NCBI RefSeq assembly: GCF_947255105.1
Contig: NZ_CAMYFP010000008.1
Location: forward strand, 3,607-67,606
Direction of reading: 5' to 3'
DNA: 64,000 nt
DNA from: an uncultured Campylobacter sp.
GTDB lineage: Bacteria; Campylobacterota; Campylobacteria; Campylobacterales; Campylobacteraceae
Shown here: piece after piece, positions 43,124 through 52,877 of the stretch
Position numbering within the stretch: position 1 is the stretch's first letter
Layout: each line of letters opens with the position of its first letter
Position numbers and translations under genes: made by a program
The notes under the pieces: model-generated
What the model was told of the DNA's origin: nothing
The model's input: the letters and a program-made list of their open reading frames with translations, nothing else
Databases searched by the model: none

Positions 43124-45202
43124 GTGGTGAAAAATTTAATAATAGTAGAGTCTCCAGCAAAAGCCAAAACAATAAAAAACTTTCTTGGCAAAGACTACAC
43201 CGTCATAGCGTCCAAAGGTCACATTAGAGATCTTCCAAAAACTAGCTTTGGCATAAAAATAGAAAACAATACTTTTACACCAGAATACAGAGTAAGTAGC
43301 GACCACTCAGCCATCGTAAAAGAGATAAAAGAGCTTGCTAAAAAGGCAGATAAAATCTACCTTGCAACGGATGAAGATAGAGAGGGTGAGGCGATTGCCT
43401 ATCACATAGCTCACGCCATCGGCAAAGAACCGACTTCACTTGATAGAATTGTCTTTCACGAAATCACCAAATCAGCCATAGGCGAATCTTTGAAAAACCC
43501 ACGAAAACTAGATCTTGCAAGTGTCAATGCACAACAAGCAAGAAGACTTTTGGATAGGATAGTAGGCTATAAATTAAGCCCACTTCTTAGTCAAAAAATC
43601 CAAAGAGGCTTAAGCGCTGGAAGAGTCCAAAGTGTAGCACTTAAAATAGTTGTCGATAAAGAGAGAGAGATAAGGGCATTTGTCCCTGTTGAGTATCACA
43701 CTATTGAAATGATATTTAAAAAAGATCTTGAAGCTGAAATTGTCGGATATAGAGGTAAAAAATTAGAAAAACTCTCTATAAAAGATGAAAAAATGGCAAA
43801 AGAGATAACCCAGTCTATAAAAAAAGATAAATTTCATGTAAAAGAGATAGAGAAAAAAGAGCGCAAAACAAACCCACAGCCTCCATTTATGACCTCAACT
43901 CTGCAACAAACCGCAAGTTCAAACTTGGGCTTTAGTCCAAGAAAAACTATGATGATAGCTCAAAGTCTTTATGAGGGCGTTGAGACAAATAGCGGTTTTA
44001 TGGGCGCAATCACCTATATGAGAACAGACTCTTTAAATATCTCAAAAGAGGCAATTGCTTCTGCAAGAGAGCTTATCTCCAAAGAGTATGGCGCAAAATA
44101 TCTTCCCAAAACTCCAAATTATTACAAAACCAAAAGCAAAGGTGCCCAGGAAGCACACGAAGCAATTCGCCCTACAAATTTAAACTTTAGTCCAGAAGTT
44201 GCAAAGGGCTATCTAAGCGGCGATGAACTCAAACTCTACACTCTAATTTACAATAGATTTATCGCCTCACAGATGACACCAAGTATCTCACAAAATCAAA
44301 ATATCTTTGTAAAAGGCGATGAAAGTGAGTTTAAAATAGGCGGTAGAGTTGTGCTTTTTGATGGATTTTACAGAGCTTATGGCGATGTTGATAAGGACAA
44401 AATTTTGCCCGACCTAAAAATAGGCGATGAGATGAAAACTCAAAGTGTTGGTAGCAAACAAAACTTCACAGAGCCGCCTGCAAGGTACTCTGAAGCCTCT
44501 TTGATAAAAATGCTTGAAAGCTTAGGAATTGGTCGTCCATCAACATATGCGCCAACTATCTCCATCTTAACTAGCAGAAACTATGTAGATATTGAAAAAA
44601 AACAGCTCATCCCAACAGAGATAGCCTTTAAAATAACTACTATGTTAGAGCAATATTTTAGCAATATTGTAGATAACAAATTTACCTCCAAAATGGAAGA
44701 AAAACTTGATGATATAGCCGAAAATAAGGCGGATTGGCAGGAGGTATTGAGTGAGTTTTATAACCCCTTTATAGAAAAGATAGATAGTGGCAAAAAAAAT
44801 ATCAAAAGTCAAAAAATAGCTACGCCAATTGGCGAAAAATGCCCAGAATGTGGTGGCGAACTTGTAAAAAGAAGTGGAAGATATGGCGAGTTTATAGCAT
44901 GTTTGAATTTTCCAAAGTGCAAATATAGTAGAAATTTAGAGGGCGAGAAAAAAGAGAAAAAAGAGCCTATAAGCACAGGAGTAAAATGTCCTCTATGCAA
45001 AGATGGAATGGTTGTTGAAAGAATTTCTAGAAGAGGAAAGTTTTATGGATGTTCCAACTATCCAAAGTGCCGCTTTGTAAGCAACTATGAGATAGTTTTA
45101 AAAGAGTGCCCAGAGTGCAAAAACAACTATCTTTACAAAAAAGAGCTCAAAAAAGGCAACTTCCTAGACTGCCCAAAGTGCAAACATAGGCAAGAGATAT
45201 GA
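43124..45202 (+). CDS. topA: DNA topoisomerase I
   Basis: A 692-aa type IA topoisomerase that relaxes negative supercoils. The TOPRIM domain begins IIVESPAKAKTI with DEDREGEAIAYHI. The catalytic tyrosine is in ITYMRTDSL (about Y298). Three C-terminal zinc-ribbon units follow (CPECGG with FPKC; CPLCKDG with YPKC; CPECKN with CPKC). The start is GTG at 43124 (or GTG 43127) after AAGGA. The stop overlaps the next gene. Confidence 0.95.
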   Translation: MVKNLIIVESPAKAKTIKNFLGKDYTVIASKGHIRDLPKTSFGIKIENNTFTPEYRVSSDHSAIVKEIKELAKKADKIYLATDEDREGEAIAYHIAHAIGKEPTSLDRIVFHEITKSAIGESLKNPRKLDLASVNAQQARRLLDRIVGYKLSPLLSQKIQRGLSAGRVQSVALKIVVDKEREIRAFVPVEYHTIEMIFKKDLEAEIVGYRGKKLEKLSIKDEKMAKEITQSIKKDKFHVKEIEKKERKTNPQPPFMTSTLQQTASSNLGFSPRKTMMIAQSLYEGVETNSGFMGAITYMRTDSLNISKEAIASARELISKEYGAKYLPKTPNYYKTKSKGAQEAHEAIRPTNLNFSPEVAKGYLSGDELKLYTLIYNRFIASQMTPSISQNQNIFVKGDESEFKIGGRVVLFDGFYRAYGDVDKDKILPDLKIGDEMKTQSVGSKQNFTEPPARYSEASLIKMLESLGIGRPSTYAPTISILTSRNYVDIEKKQLIPTEIAFKITTMLEQYFSNIVDNKFTSKMEEKLDDIAENKADWQEVLSEFYNPFIEKIDSGKKNIKSQKIATPIGEKCPECGGELVKRSGRYGEFIACLNFPKCKYSRNLEGEKKEKKEPISTGVKCPLCKDGMVVERISRRGKFYGCSNYPKCRFVSNYEIVLKECPECKNNYLYKKELKKGNFLDCPKCKHRQEI

Positions 45203-45720
45203 TAATAGGCGTTATCTCTGACTCTCACAAAAGAGATGATGTTGCAAAAGAGGCGATGCTCTATCTTAAAGATAGAGGCGCTTCTATCATCATTCATGCA
45301 GGCGATATTGTAGAAAAGACAACTCTAAAGGACTTAAAAGAGCTTGGTATTCCATATAGAGCCGTTCTTGGCAACAACGATCACCATTTAGAAAAGCTTA
45401 AAGAGAAATTTAACCTCTACAGCGAGCCCTATGAGTTTAGCTTTGGCTCATTTTCATTTTTATTGATGCACAAACCAAAGTGGCTAAAAAGCGGCACTGA
45501 TTTTTGTATATTTGGGCACACTCACACATTTGAGTGCTTTAAAAAAGACAAAACAATCTTTGTAAATCCAGGTGAAATTTGTGCTAGAAATAGGCCTTTG
45601 CATGAGTTTTGTTACATAGATACAGATAGCATGGACGCTATAAAAGTAAGTGCAAAAGCAAAAAAGCAAAGAGTTTGGATAGAGGAGAAAATGGATATTT
45701 TGGAGTTAAAAAGTGAGTGA
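45199..45720 (+). CDS. YfcE/MJ0936-family metallophosphoesterase
   Basis: A 173-aa calcineurin-like phosphodiesterase. Metal ligands are visible in GVISDSHKRDD, HAGDIVE, GNNDHH, LLMHKP and GHTHTFE, the full set in order. The usual activity of the family is on phosphodiesters, with unknown natural substrate. ATG 45199 overlaps the topA stop. Confidence 0.9.
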   Translation: MIIGVISDSHKRDDVAKEAMLYLKDRGASIIIHAGDIVEKTTLKDLKELGIPYRAVLGNNDHHLEKLKEKFNLYSEPYEFSFGSFSFLLMHKPKWLKSGTDFCIFGHTHTFECFKKDKTIFVNPGEICARNRPLHEFCYIDTDSMDAIKVSAKAKKQRVWIEEKMDILELKSE

Positions 45721-46867
45721 GATAGTCATCTTAATAGTCCTTTCTTTTATCATTTTTGCCTCTCCATTTATCGCAAAACTCATCAAGATACCAATAGCTC
45801 CCACAGAGATACTCCTTGGAATGGTTGCTGGAAGCCTAGGGCTTTTTAGCCATAACGAACTTTTTAAGCTAGTTGCAGACATTGGTTTTTACTATCTTAT
45901 GTTTTTGGCAGGAACTGAGGTGGATTTGAAAATATTTATAAGGACTGACAGAACAATACTCAAAAAATCACTCATCTTTACAGTGCTTATGTATCTTTTC
46001 GCCGCTCTTATCACCTATATTTTTGGACTTAGCCCACTTTTTATAGTCATCTTTCCACTCATAAGCATAGGAATACTTTCAACTCTTTATAAGGATTATG
46101 GCAAGAAAGAGGAGTGGCTAAATTTGGCGATGCTTGTAGGCGTTATAGGCGAGATTGTAAGTATCGCACTTTTAACAGTTTTAGGCGCCTACCTAAAACA
46201 TGGCTTTGGGAGCTCTTTGTTTATAAACTTAGGCGTTTTAGTGCTATTTTTAATAACAGTAAGTCTTTTGTTTAAGGGGCTAGAAGTGCTATTTTGGTGG
46301 TATCCTGGTATCAAAAGAGTGCTTATGCCACAATATGACAAAGATGAAAAAGATATAAGACTCTCAATGGCGCTTTTTTGCTTTGTTATCGCCATAATGA
46401 TCATCATAGATCTAAAGGTAGTTCTTGGCGCCTTTATCGCAGGCACCTTTATCTCGACATTTTTTGACCACAAAAAAGACCTACCAAACAAACTCTCTGG
46501 CTTTGGCTTTGGCTTTTTGATTCCTATCTTTTTTGCCTATGTTGGCTCTACGATAGAGATAGATTCACTCTTTCTGCCTGGCGTCATATCGCAAATTGCT
46601 ATGATTGTTGGAGCTATTATTGTCATTAGAATTCTCTCTGCGGTGGTATTTTTGAAAAATCTTAAATTTATACCGACAATTCTTTTTGCTCTCTCGCTCT
46701 CAATGCCTCTAACGCTTCTAATAGCAGTTGCAACTATCGGCATAGAGACTGGCTACATCACCCAAAAAACATACTATTCATTTGTTTTTGCAAGCCTTTT
46801 TGAAGTTGTCATTTGTCTGGTGTTTATTAAACTTATCCACAAAAGAAAGGGGCTAAAAAATGCATGA
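45713..46867 (+). CDS. Cation:proton antiporter (CPA2/KefB type)
   Basis: A 384-aa membrane protein with about 12 helices and no cytosolic TrkA-type domain. It resembles monovalent cation/proton antiporters of the CPA2 family: IAPTEILLGMVAGSLGLF near the start, FLAGTEVDLKIF, and LKVVLGAFIAGTFIS. The start is GTG 45713, overlapping the phosphoesterase by eight bases. The ion (Na+ or K+) cannot be told. Confidence 0.85.
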   Translation: MSEIVILIVLSFIIFASPFIAKLIKIPIAPTEILLGMVAGSLGLFSHNELFKLVADIGFYYLMFLAGTEVDLKIFIRTDRTILKKSLIFTVLMYLFAALITYIFGLSPLFIVIFPLISIGILSTLYKDYGKKEEWLNLAMLVGVIGEIVSIALLTVLGAYLKHGFGSSLFINLGVLVLFLITVSLLFKGLEVLFWWYPGIKRVLMPQYDKDEKDIRLSMALFCFVIAIMIIIDLKVVLGAFIAGTFISTFFDHKKDLPNKLSGFGFGFLIPIFFAYVGSTIEIDSLFLPGVISQIAMIVGAIIVIRILSAVVFLKNLKFIPTILFALSLSMPLTLLIAVATIGIETGYITQKTYYSFVFASLFEVVICLVFIKLIHKRKGLKNA

Positions 46868-47651
46868 TCTGTTACTAGCTGCCAAAAATGCAGCACTTCT
46901 TGCTGGTAAGGAGATCTTGGCGCATTACAGCAACTACAAAGTGCTACAAAAACCTGACAACTCTCCGCTAACTTCGGCTGATCTTGCTGCAAATGAAGCT
47001 ATTTTTAAAATTTTAAGTAAAACTGGTATTGAAATTTGCTCTGAAGAGAGCATTTTAGAGGCTGATAAAATGGGTGAAGATGACACTTTTTGGCTTGTTG
47101 ATCCACTTGATGGGACACGCGATTTTATCGCAAAAAATGGTGAGTTTTGTGTCTGTATCGCACTTATAAAAAACTCTCGTCCAATTTTGTCTGTAATTTT
47201 TATACCAACTAAAAATGAACTTTTTTATAGCGCTGGAGAAAATAAAGTATTTATAAATGATGAACTTATAAAACCAAATTTAGACTGCAAAACTCCAAAT
47301 TTACTTCTACTTGGAAGAAGTGGAATGGGAAAAAGACGCATAGCTTTGGCAAATAGCTTTAATCTTAGTTTTAAAAGAGTTGGCTCAGCAATTAAGTTTT
47401 GCCAAATTGCAAAAAGCAAAGCCATGCTCTATCCACGCTTTGGCGATAGCTATCTTTGGGATATTGCGGCGGGGGATTTTTTGGTTGTGCAAAGTGGTGG
47501 AGAGATAATTGACCTAAAGAGTAGAAAAAAGCCACTTTACAATGGCAAAAAGCTTCTAAACTCGCCATTTGTTGTGATTGATAAAAACAGCATTCATTTA
47601 AAAGAGCAAATTTTAAATAAAATTGATGAGATTTTAAAAATTCAGCAATAG
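46860..47651 (+). CDS. cysQ: 3'(2'),5'-bisphosphate nucleotidase CysQ
   Basis: A 263-aa inositol-monophosphatase-fold enzyme that clears 3'-phosphoadenosine 5'-phosphate. Metal-binding segments are SEES and the central DPLDGTRDFI (about 80-90), and a C-terminal SYLWDIAAGDFLV provides the last ligand. It overlaps the antiporter gene by eight bases. Confidence 0.9.
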   Translation: MHDLLLAAKNAALLAGKEILAHYSNYKVLQKPDNSPLTSADLAANEAIFKILSKTGIEICSEESILEADKMGEDDTFWLVDPLDGTRDFIAKNGEFCVCIALIKNSRPILSVIFIPTKNELFYSAGENKVFINDELIKPNLDCKTPNLLLLGRSGMGKRRIALANSFNLSFKRVGSAIKFCQIAKSKAMLYPRFGDSYLWDIAAGDFLVVQSGGEIIDLKSRKKPLYNGKKLLNSPFVVIDKNSIHLKEQILNKIDEILKIQQ

Positions 47652-47725
47652 TGCCATTTTTTAACAGCTAGTGAAATTTAAAATCTACTCTTTAAAAACT
47701 GTTGTAACTACAAAAACTTCTTACT

Positions 47726-48535
47726 TTATTTGACATCGTTTTTATATCCTAAATTTAAAAGTTCTTTTGTAGCATTTTCATCACCTAGATACTCAAATGT
47801 CACATATAGATATTTTAAGTTTTTAGAATTAAGCCCTTTTTCGACCAATTTTTCAGTCAAATTTAGCCAAAAAGTGCGGTGCGTTTTATATTTTTGTGAG
47901 TTTAATAAATTTAAAAGCTCCTTTGAGCGCGGAGTTTTGATATTTAAGGCTATATTTTCATCTCTAAAAATCTTGGTAAAACTAAACCAAATATCCATTC
48001 CAAGGCGATCGTTTATAAGACAATTTTTATCAAGCAGATAGTCAAAAACTTTAATTTTATTATTTACTAAAGCCAAATTTAAAAGCCCAGTATCCTCGTA
48101 GAAAAAAACTGTATTTTTATCCAATCCCTCATCAAAAAACTCATTTAAAATAGCGATAGTTTCATCTTCGCTTATCTTTTTATCTGTCAAAACAGCCGGC
48201 ACATAAACACCAAATTTAAAAGTCCTTTCATCGGCACAAAAAAGCATATCTTCTATCAAAATGCTATTTGTAGTTTTGTGGTTTTTTATAAAAGGACTAA
48301 TGCCTTTACTATCGTTTTTAAAACTTAGCTCTCTATCACTTCCCAAAATCTCCAAAACCTTGCTCTCGTCATTATTCTCAATGGCCTTATTTAACTCATC
48401 TACGCTAAATTTACTCTCGCTTTTTTTAAACTCAAATTTAGAACAATCAATATCTTTAAAATATAAACTTTTAAGCCCATCATAAGTAAAAGCGTTTAAA
48501 TTTAAACAAAATAGCAAAAAGAGTAAGATTTTCAT
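47726..48535 (-). CDS. Exported repeat-type hypothetical protein
   Basis: A 269-aa protein with a signal peptide (MKILLFLLFCLNLNAF). The rest is helical, with ankyrin-like phrases such as TGLLNLALVNNKIKVFDYLL and ATKELLNLGYKN. The repeats are too diverged to be sure of the fold. It probably lies in the periplasm. No function can be named, and it stands alone between cysQ and an FUSC gene. Confidence 0.65.
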   Translation of the reverse strand: MKILLFLLFCLNLNAFTYDGLKSLYFKDIDCSKFEFKKSESKFSVDELNKAIENNDESKVLEILGSDRELSFKNDSKGISPFIKNHKTTNSILIEDMLFCADERTFKFGVYVPAVLTDKKISEDETIAILNEFFDEGLDKNTVFFYEDTGLLNLALVNNKIKVFDYLLDKNCLINDRLGMDIWFSFTKIFRDENIALNIKTPRSKELLNLLNSQKYKTHRTFWLNLTEKLVEKGLNSKNLKYLYVTFEYLGDENATKELLNLGYKNDVK

Positions 48536-48857
48536 GGCAAATCCTTTTAGATTTTAAAAATTACTAGCTTTTTTCATCTCGCAATCTTTTAGAGCTTTTT
48601 TAATCTCTTTTGCGATATAAAAAGCTAAATTTATAAAGCAGCACCTCCAACCATTTTGTGTGCGTCATTTAATTTTTATAATATAGCATAAATCATGCTT
48701 AACTTTTTTTGCTTTTATTCTCTATTTTGCTTTTTATGCCCTGTCAAAGGCTATTTGAGATGATATCTTTTCATCTACATTTTTATCTAGGCAATGATTA
48801 TTAAATATCTTGATTTATAAAAATTTATATTTAGAATTAATATGACTTTGGGATTTT
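48536..48857. other. Intergenic stretch without a recognisable gene
   Basis: About 320 AT-rich bases between the exported hypothetical gene and the divergent FUSC gene. It presumably holds both promoters. An imperfect hairpin around 48582-48616 (CGCAA...TTGCG outer arms) is the only structure I noticed. Confidence 0.5.
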
Positions 48858-49949
48858 ATGAATATCATTAAAACAATAAGTTACGAAATAAATAAAATAT
48901 TAGAAATAAATAAAGATGATTCAACTTGGCATCTTGCATTTTTTACGGGTTTTTGCATGTCGGCTCCACTTTTAGTAGGGGCTTTTTTAAACAATATGCA
49001 TTTAGCAGTTATTAGTTCAATGGGTACAATGCTTTTTTTATATACTCCAAAAACACCACTTTATCATAGAATGATAGTTTTAATGGCTTGTGGATTTGGT
49101 TTTATAGTAAGTTTTATCTTTGGAGGATTGGCGCATTTCTCACCACATATAAGTCCAATTGTTTTATGTGTTTTAACTATTATTGTAACAATGACTGTAA
49201 GATTTTATCAATTATCAAACCCTGGAAATTTCTTCTTTATAATGATTGCTACGATATCTATCTTTTTACCTTTTAAAACATCACAGCTTATAGAAATTAG
49301 TGGGTATTTTGTCTTAGGGACTATTTGGGCTGTAATAGTTGCCTTTATATATAGTTTATTAACTGCAAAAATTTTAAAAATAGAAGAGATTAAAAAGATA
49401 AAATATGATGGCTTTGATAATGTAGTTGTTGATAGTGTGATAATTGGATTTTTTGTTGGATTTAGTATTTTAATAGCACAAATAATAGGCATTGAAAGAG
49501 CGTATTGGGTGCCAATTTCTACACTAGCAATCCTACAAGGAATGACTTTAAGAAGCAAATGGACAAGGCAAATTCATAGAATTTTGGGAACCGCAATAGG
49601 AATAGCTTTAGTATATTTTTTGCTGCGTTTAAATTTAAATAGCCTACAAATTGCAATTTTAATAGGTGTTCTTGGCTTTTTAGCACAACTTACAATCACT
49701 AAACACTATGGTGTAGCCACAATTTTTATAACTCCGATGACTGTTTATATGGCTGAAATGAGTGGAGTAATAAGTGGTGGAGCAACAACTTTAATTGTAG
49801 CAAGGCTTGAAGATATTATTCTAGGAAGTATAATTGGTTTTATTGGTGGAATTTGTTTACACAATCTTAAATTTAGAAAAATAATAATAAAAACAATTTA
49901 CTTTTTTATAAATTTACTTCCTTCTAGCAAGCAAGATAATGTAACTTAA
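48858..49949 (+). CDS. FUSC-family membrane protein
   Basis: A 363-aa protein with two clusters of membrane helices (about 25-170 and 190-345), the doubled arrangement of FUSC/aromatic-acid-exporter-type proteins. The second half contains ERAYWVPISTLAILQG and the nearby HRILGTAIGIALVYF that resemble the conserved FUSC segment. The substrate is unknown. Confidence 0.75.
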   Translation: MNIIKTISYEINKILEINKDDSTWHLAFFTGFCMSAPLLVGAFLNNMHLAVISSMGTMLFLYTPKTPLYHRMIVLMACGFGFIVSFIFGGLAHFSPHISPIVLCVLTIIVTMTVRFYQLSNPGNFFFIMIATISIFLPFKTSQLIEISGYFVLGTIWAVIVAFIYSLLTAKILKIEEIKKIKYDGFDNVVVDSVIIGFFVGFSILIAQIIGIERAYWVPISTLAILQGMTLRSKWTRQIHRILGTAIGIALVYFLLRLNLNSLQIAILIGVLGFLAQLTITKHYGVATIFITPMTVYMAEMSGVISGGATTLIVARLEDIILGSIIGFIGGICLHNLKFRKIIIKTIYFFINLLPSSKQDNVT

Positions 49950-50070
49950 AAAATAGTTTTAAGTTGTCTATAACCGCTATTTTGCTCTCTTAAATTTTAA
50001 ATTTATTTTGTAGATTTTAAGTTTTAAAACAGCACAAATTTATTTAAATTTAGAATCAAAAATCTCTTTT

Positions 50071-50838
50071 TCAAAGTATCACAACCTCAGTTTCTAGCTT
50101 TATGCCAAAGTTTTCAAAAACTCGCTTTTTAGCTAGATTTATCAAAGACAGAGCCTCATCAAATGTTGCTTCGCCATAATTTATAAGAAAGTTTGCATGA
50201 GCATCGCTAAACCCACAACCACCAATCTTATATCCCTTAAGTCCGACTTCTTCTAGCAGTTTGCCTGCAAAAAATGGTGTAGGATTTTTAAAAATGGAGC
50301 CAAAACTAGCACCTCGTGGTTGATTGGCTCTATTTTGTGCTATCTTGTTAGCTAGCAAGTGATCAAAGCCCTTTTTTACCTTAAACAAAGCAGTAAAAAC
50401 AACTTCATCAATCCCACTTTTTCTATAGCCAAATTTAAGCTCGTCTTTTGCAATCTCTTTGTCAAAAAACTCAACTAAAATAAGGTTATTTGAGATCTCA
50501 TATCCCATAAGTCCGGCATTCATCTTCAAAAGTCCGCCGATTGTGCCTGGAATGTTTTTAAGAAACTCAAATCCAAAAATATCGTTTTTCATAGCAAAAT
50601 TGTAGAGCTTTGCACTCTTTGTAGCGCCTCCAACTCTTAGATATTCCCCATCAAATTTGATAAAATCAAAGCTCTTATCAAGCATACCAAGAGGAGGTGG
50701 CGTTGGCGATATCAAGAGGTTATTAGCGCCTCCTACAACGACACCATCAAACTCTGGATAGCTCTCTTTTGTGATGTTAAAAAGCTCTATCTTAGGACCA
50801 ATTTTGATAGATGAATATCTCTTAAAATCAACAACCAC
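50071..50838 (-). CDS. murB: UDP-N-acetylenolpyruvoylglucosamine reductase
   Basis: A 255-aa FAD enzyme for UDP-MurNAc synthesis in peptidoglycan, the short epsilonproteobacterial form. Motifs are VVVGGANNLLISP, FLKNIPGTIGGLLKMNAG and the catalytic RGASFGSIFKNP, with GGCGFSDAHANFLIN near the end. The start is GTG 50838, immediately after the mqnD stop, so the two genes are coupled. Confidence 0.93.
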   Translation of the reverse strand: MVVDFKRYSSIKIGPKIELFNITKESYPEFDGVVVGGANNLLISPTPPPLGMLDKSFDFIKFDGEYLRVGGATKSAKLYNFAMKNDIFGFEFLKNIPGTIGGLLKMNAGLMGYEISNNLILVEFFDKEIAKDELKFGYRKSGIDEVVFTALFKVKKGFDHLLANKIAQNRANQPRGASFGSIFKNPTPFFAGKLLEEVGLKGYKIGGCGFSDAHANFLINYGEATFDEALSLINLAKKRVFENFGIKLETEVVIL

Positions 50839-51705
50839 CTACGAAAACCTTATCTTTTCATACTCAGTTGGAATAAGATAGTTGTTGATATCTATTGGCT
50901 GGTCATAAAACTTGGCATCAAAACCTATCTTATAGAGCCTATTTAGGGCTTGAAGCTGTATATCGCTTAGAGTTATTGACTCTTTGTTGGCATAGAGATC
51001 TAAATATTTATCAAGTTTTATCTCATCAACTCTAACAAGTCCTCTTGCAAGCAGCATTTGCGAAAGAAGTTTTTTGTGCTTTGTGGCAACTTCAACTGCT
51101 TTGCTTAAAACTCTTTGCGCCTCTATCGCATCAGTTAGCGGGATACTTCTTCTTATAGCCATTCCACCAAGTGGCAAAGGAAGCCCATCGCCTCCAAGCT
51201 CACACCAGATATCCCAAAGCTCTTTTTCAACACAGAGCGAACTATCAAAATCCAAAATGCTCTCATGTATAAGCACACCAGCATCGACTTTGCCACTAAG
51301 CACCGCCTCTTGAATATCTAAAAAATTCATATAAACAACTCTAGCCTTTGGATAGTAAGCTCTAAACAAAAGGGCATTTGTAGTATGCTCGCCGCTTAAT
51401 GCAACTTTGAAATTTGGCTTTAGTTGGTGCTCTTTTTTTCTTATGAGTTTTGGACCATAGCCCTCCCCAAAACTAACAGCGGTATTTAAAAGTGCATAGT
51501 CATTTTTGATGTAGGGATAGAGTGCAAAACTTATGGCACTTACATCATACTCTCCTCTTAAAGTGGCTAAATTTAAGCTCTCGATATCATCAGATCTGCT
51601 GCTAAACTCCAAAAAACTACTTCCAACCCAACCAAATTTGATAGCCATATACATAAAAATGTCATCGGCGTCTGGCGAATGTGCAACCTCTATTAGCTTT
51701 TTCAT
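50839..51705 (-). CDS. mqnD: 1,4-dihydroxy-6-naphthoate synthase MqnD
   Basis: A 288-aa futalosine-pathway enzyme acting late in menaquinone synthesis. Features are the N-terminal VAHSPDADDIFMYMA, SFGEGYGPKL, LSGEHTTNALLFR and LGGDGLPLPLGGMAI. It is co-transcribed with murB. mqnA lies at 34.3 kb. Confidence 0.92.
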   Translation of the reverse strand: MKKLIEVAHSPDADDIFMYMAIKFGWVGSSFLEFSSRSDDIESLNLATLRGEYDVSAISFALYPYIKNDYALLNTAVSFGEGYGPKLIRKKEHQLKPNFKVALSGEHTTNALLFRAYYPKARVVYMNFLDIQEAVLSGKVDAGVLIHESILDFDSSLCVEKELWDIWCELGGDGLPLPLGGMAIRRSIPLTDAIEAQRVLSKAVEVATKHKKLLSQMLLARGLVRVDEIKLDKYLDLYANKESITLSDIQLQALNRLYKIGFDAKFYDQPIDINNYLIPTEYEKIRFS

Positions 51706-51802
51706 CTACTCTCCTTTTAAGCTCTATCTTAATCAACTTTGGCTTATTTTTTTGTAAAAAGAAACCCTTTGTTACTTAAATTAATTAAAAGTAATAGTAT
51801 AT

Positions 51803-51808
51803 TATAAT
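51803..51808 (+). promoter_or_regulatory. -10 element of recA
   Basis: TATAAT 28 bases before the recA ATG, within AT-only DNA. No LexA-type box was seen, in keeping with Campylobacter lacking a LexA SOS system. Confidence 0.45.
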
Positions 51809-51836
51809 AGTAGTTATTTTAATTTAAGGGTTTCTT

Positions 51837-52877
51837 ATGGATGAAAGCAAGAAAAAATCAATCGACCTAGCCTTAAAACAGATCGACAAAGCCTTTGGAA
51901 AAGGGACTTTGGTAAGATTGGGCGATAGAGAAGTTGAGCCGATAGATAGCATATCAACAGGTTCAATTGGACTTGATATCGCTCTTGGAATTGGGGGCGT
52001 TCCAAAGGGCAGAGTTGTAGAAATTTATGGACCAGAAAGTAGCGGTAAAACAACTCTTACACTTCAAATCATAGCTGAGTGTCAAAAAAAGGGTGGAATT
52101 TGTGCCTTTGTAGATGCTGAGCATGCTCTTGATGTAAAGTATGCATCAAATATAGGAGTAGATACTGACAATCTCTATGTTTCACAGCCTGATTTTGGCG
52201 AGCAAGCACTAGATATCGTAGAGACTTTGGCAAGAAGTGGAGCAATTGATCTTATAGTTGTAGATAGCGTTGCAGCACTTACTCCAAAAAGCGAAATTGA
52301 GGGCGATATGGGCGATACACATGTGGGACTTCAAGCCCGCCTTATGTCGCAAGCTCTTAGAAAACTTACAGGTATTGTAAGCAAGATGGGGACAACAGTT
52401 ATTTTTATCAACCAAATTCGTATGAAAATAGGAATGATGGGCTATGGTTCGCCAGAGACAACAACAGGCGGTAATGCACTTAAGTTTTACTCATCTGTTA
52501 GGATAGATATTAGAAGAATTGCCACACTCAAACAAAACGATGAAAGTATCGGCAACAGAGTAAAGGCGAAAGTTGTTAAAAACAAAGTGGCTCCACCATT
52601 TAGAGTGGCTGAGTTTGACATTATGTTTGGCGAGGGCGTTAGCAAACTTGGCGAGCTTATAGACTATGGAGTTAAGTTAGATATCGTAGATAAAAGCGGT
52701 GCGTGGTTTAGTTATGGTGCTACTAGACTTGGTCAAGGTAGAGAGAACTCCAAAATTTTCCTAAAAGAAAATCCAGCTATTGCAGATGAGATAGAGAGCA
52801 AAATAAAAGAGCAAATAGGCGTTATGCCATCAGAGGGCGATGATGATGATAGCCAAGACAAAGGAGATGATGAATGA
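51837..52877 (+). CDS. recA: Recombinase RecA
   Basis: A 346-aa strand-exchange protein. The P-loop is GPESSGKTT (about 66-74), and other family blocks are DAEHALDVKYA, VVDSVAALTPKSE, QALRKLTG and FINQIRMKIGMM (loop L2 region). The C-terminal tail is acidic (SEGDDDDSQDKGDD). The stop overlaps the eno start. Confidence 0.97.
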   Translation: MDESKKKSIDLALKQIDKAFGKGTLVRLGDREVEPIDSISTGSIGLDIALGIGGVPKGRVVEIYGPESSGKTTLTLQIIAECQKKGGICAFVDAEHALDVKYASNIGVDTDNLYVSQPDFGEQALDIVETLARSGAIDLIVVDSVAALTPKSEIEGDMGDTHVGLQARLMSQALRKLTGIVSKMGTTVIFINQIRMKIGMMGYGSPETTTGGNALKFYSSVRIDIRRIATLKQNDESIGNRVKAKVVKNKVAPPFRVAEFDIMFGEGVSKLGELIDYGVKLDIVDKSGAWFSYGATRLGQGRENSKIFLKENPAIADEIESKIKEQIGVMPSEGDDDDSQDKGDDE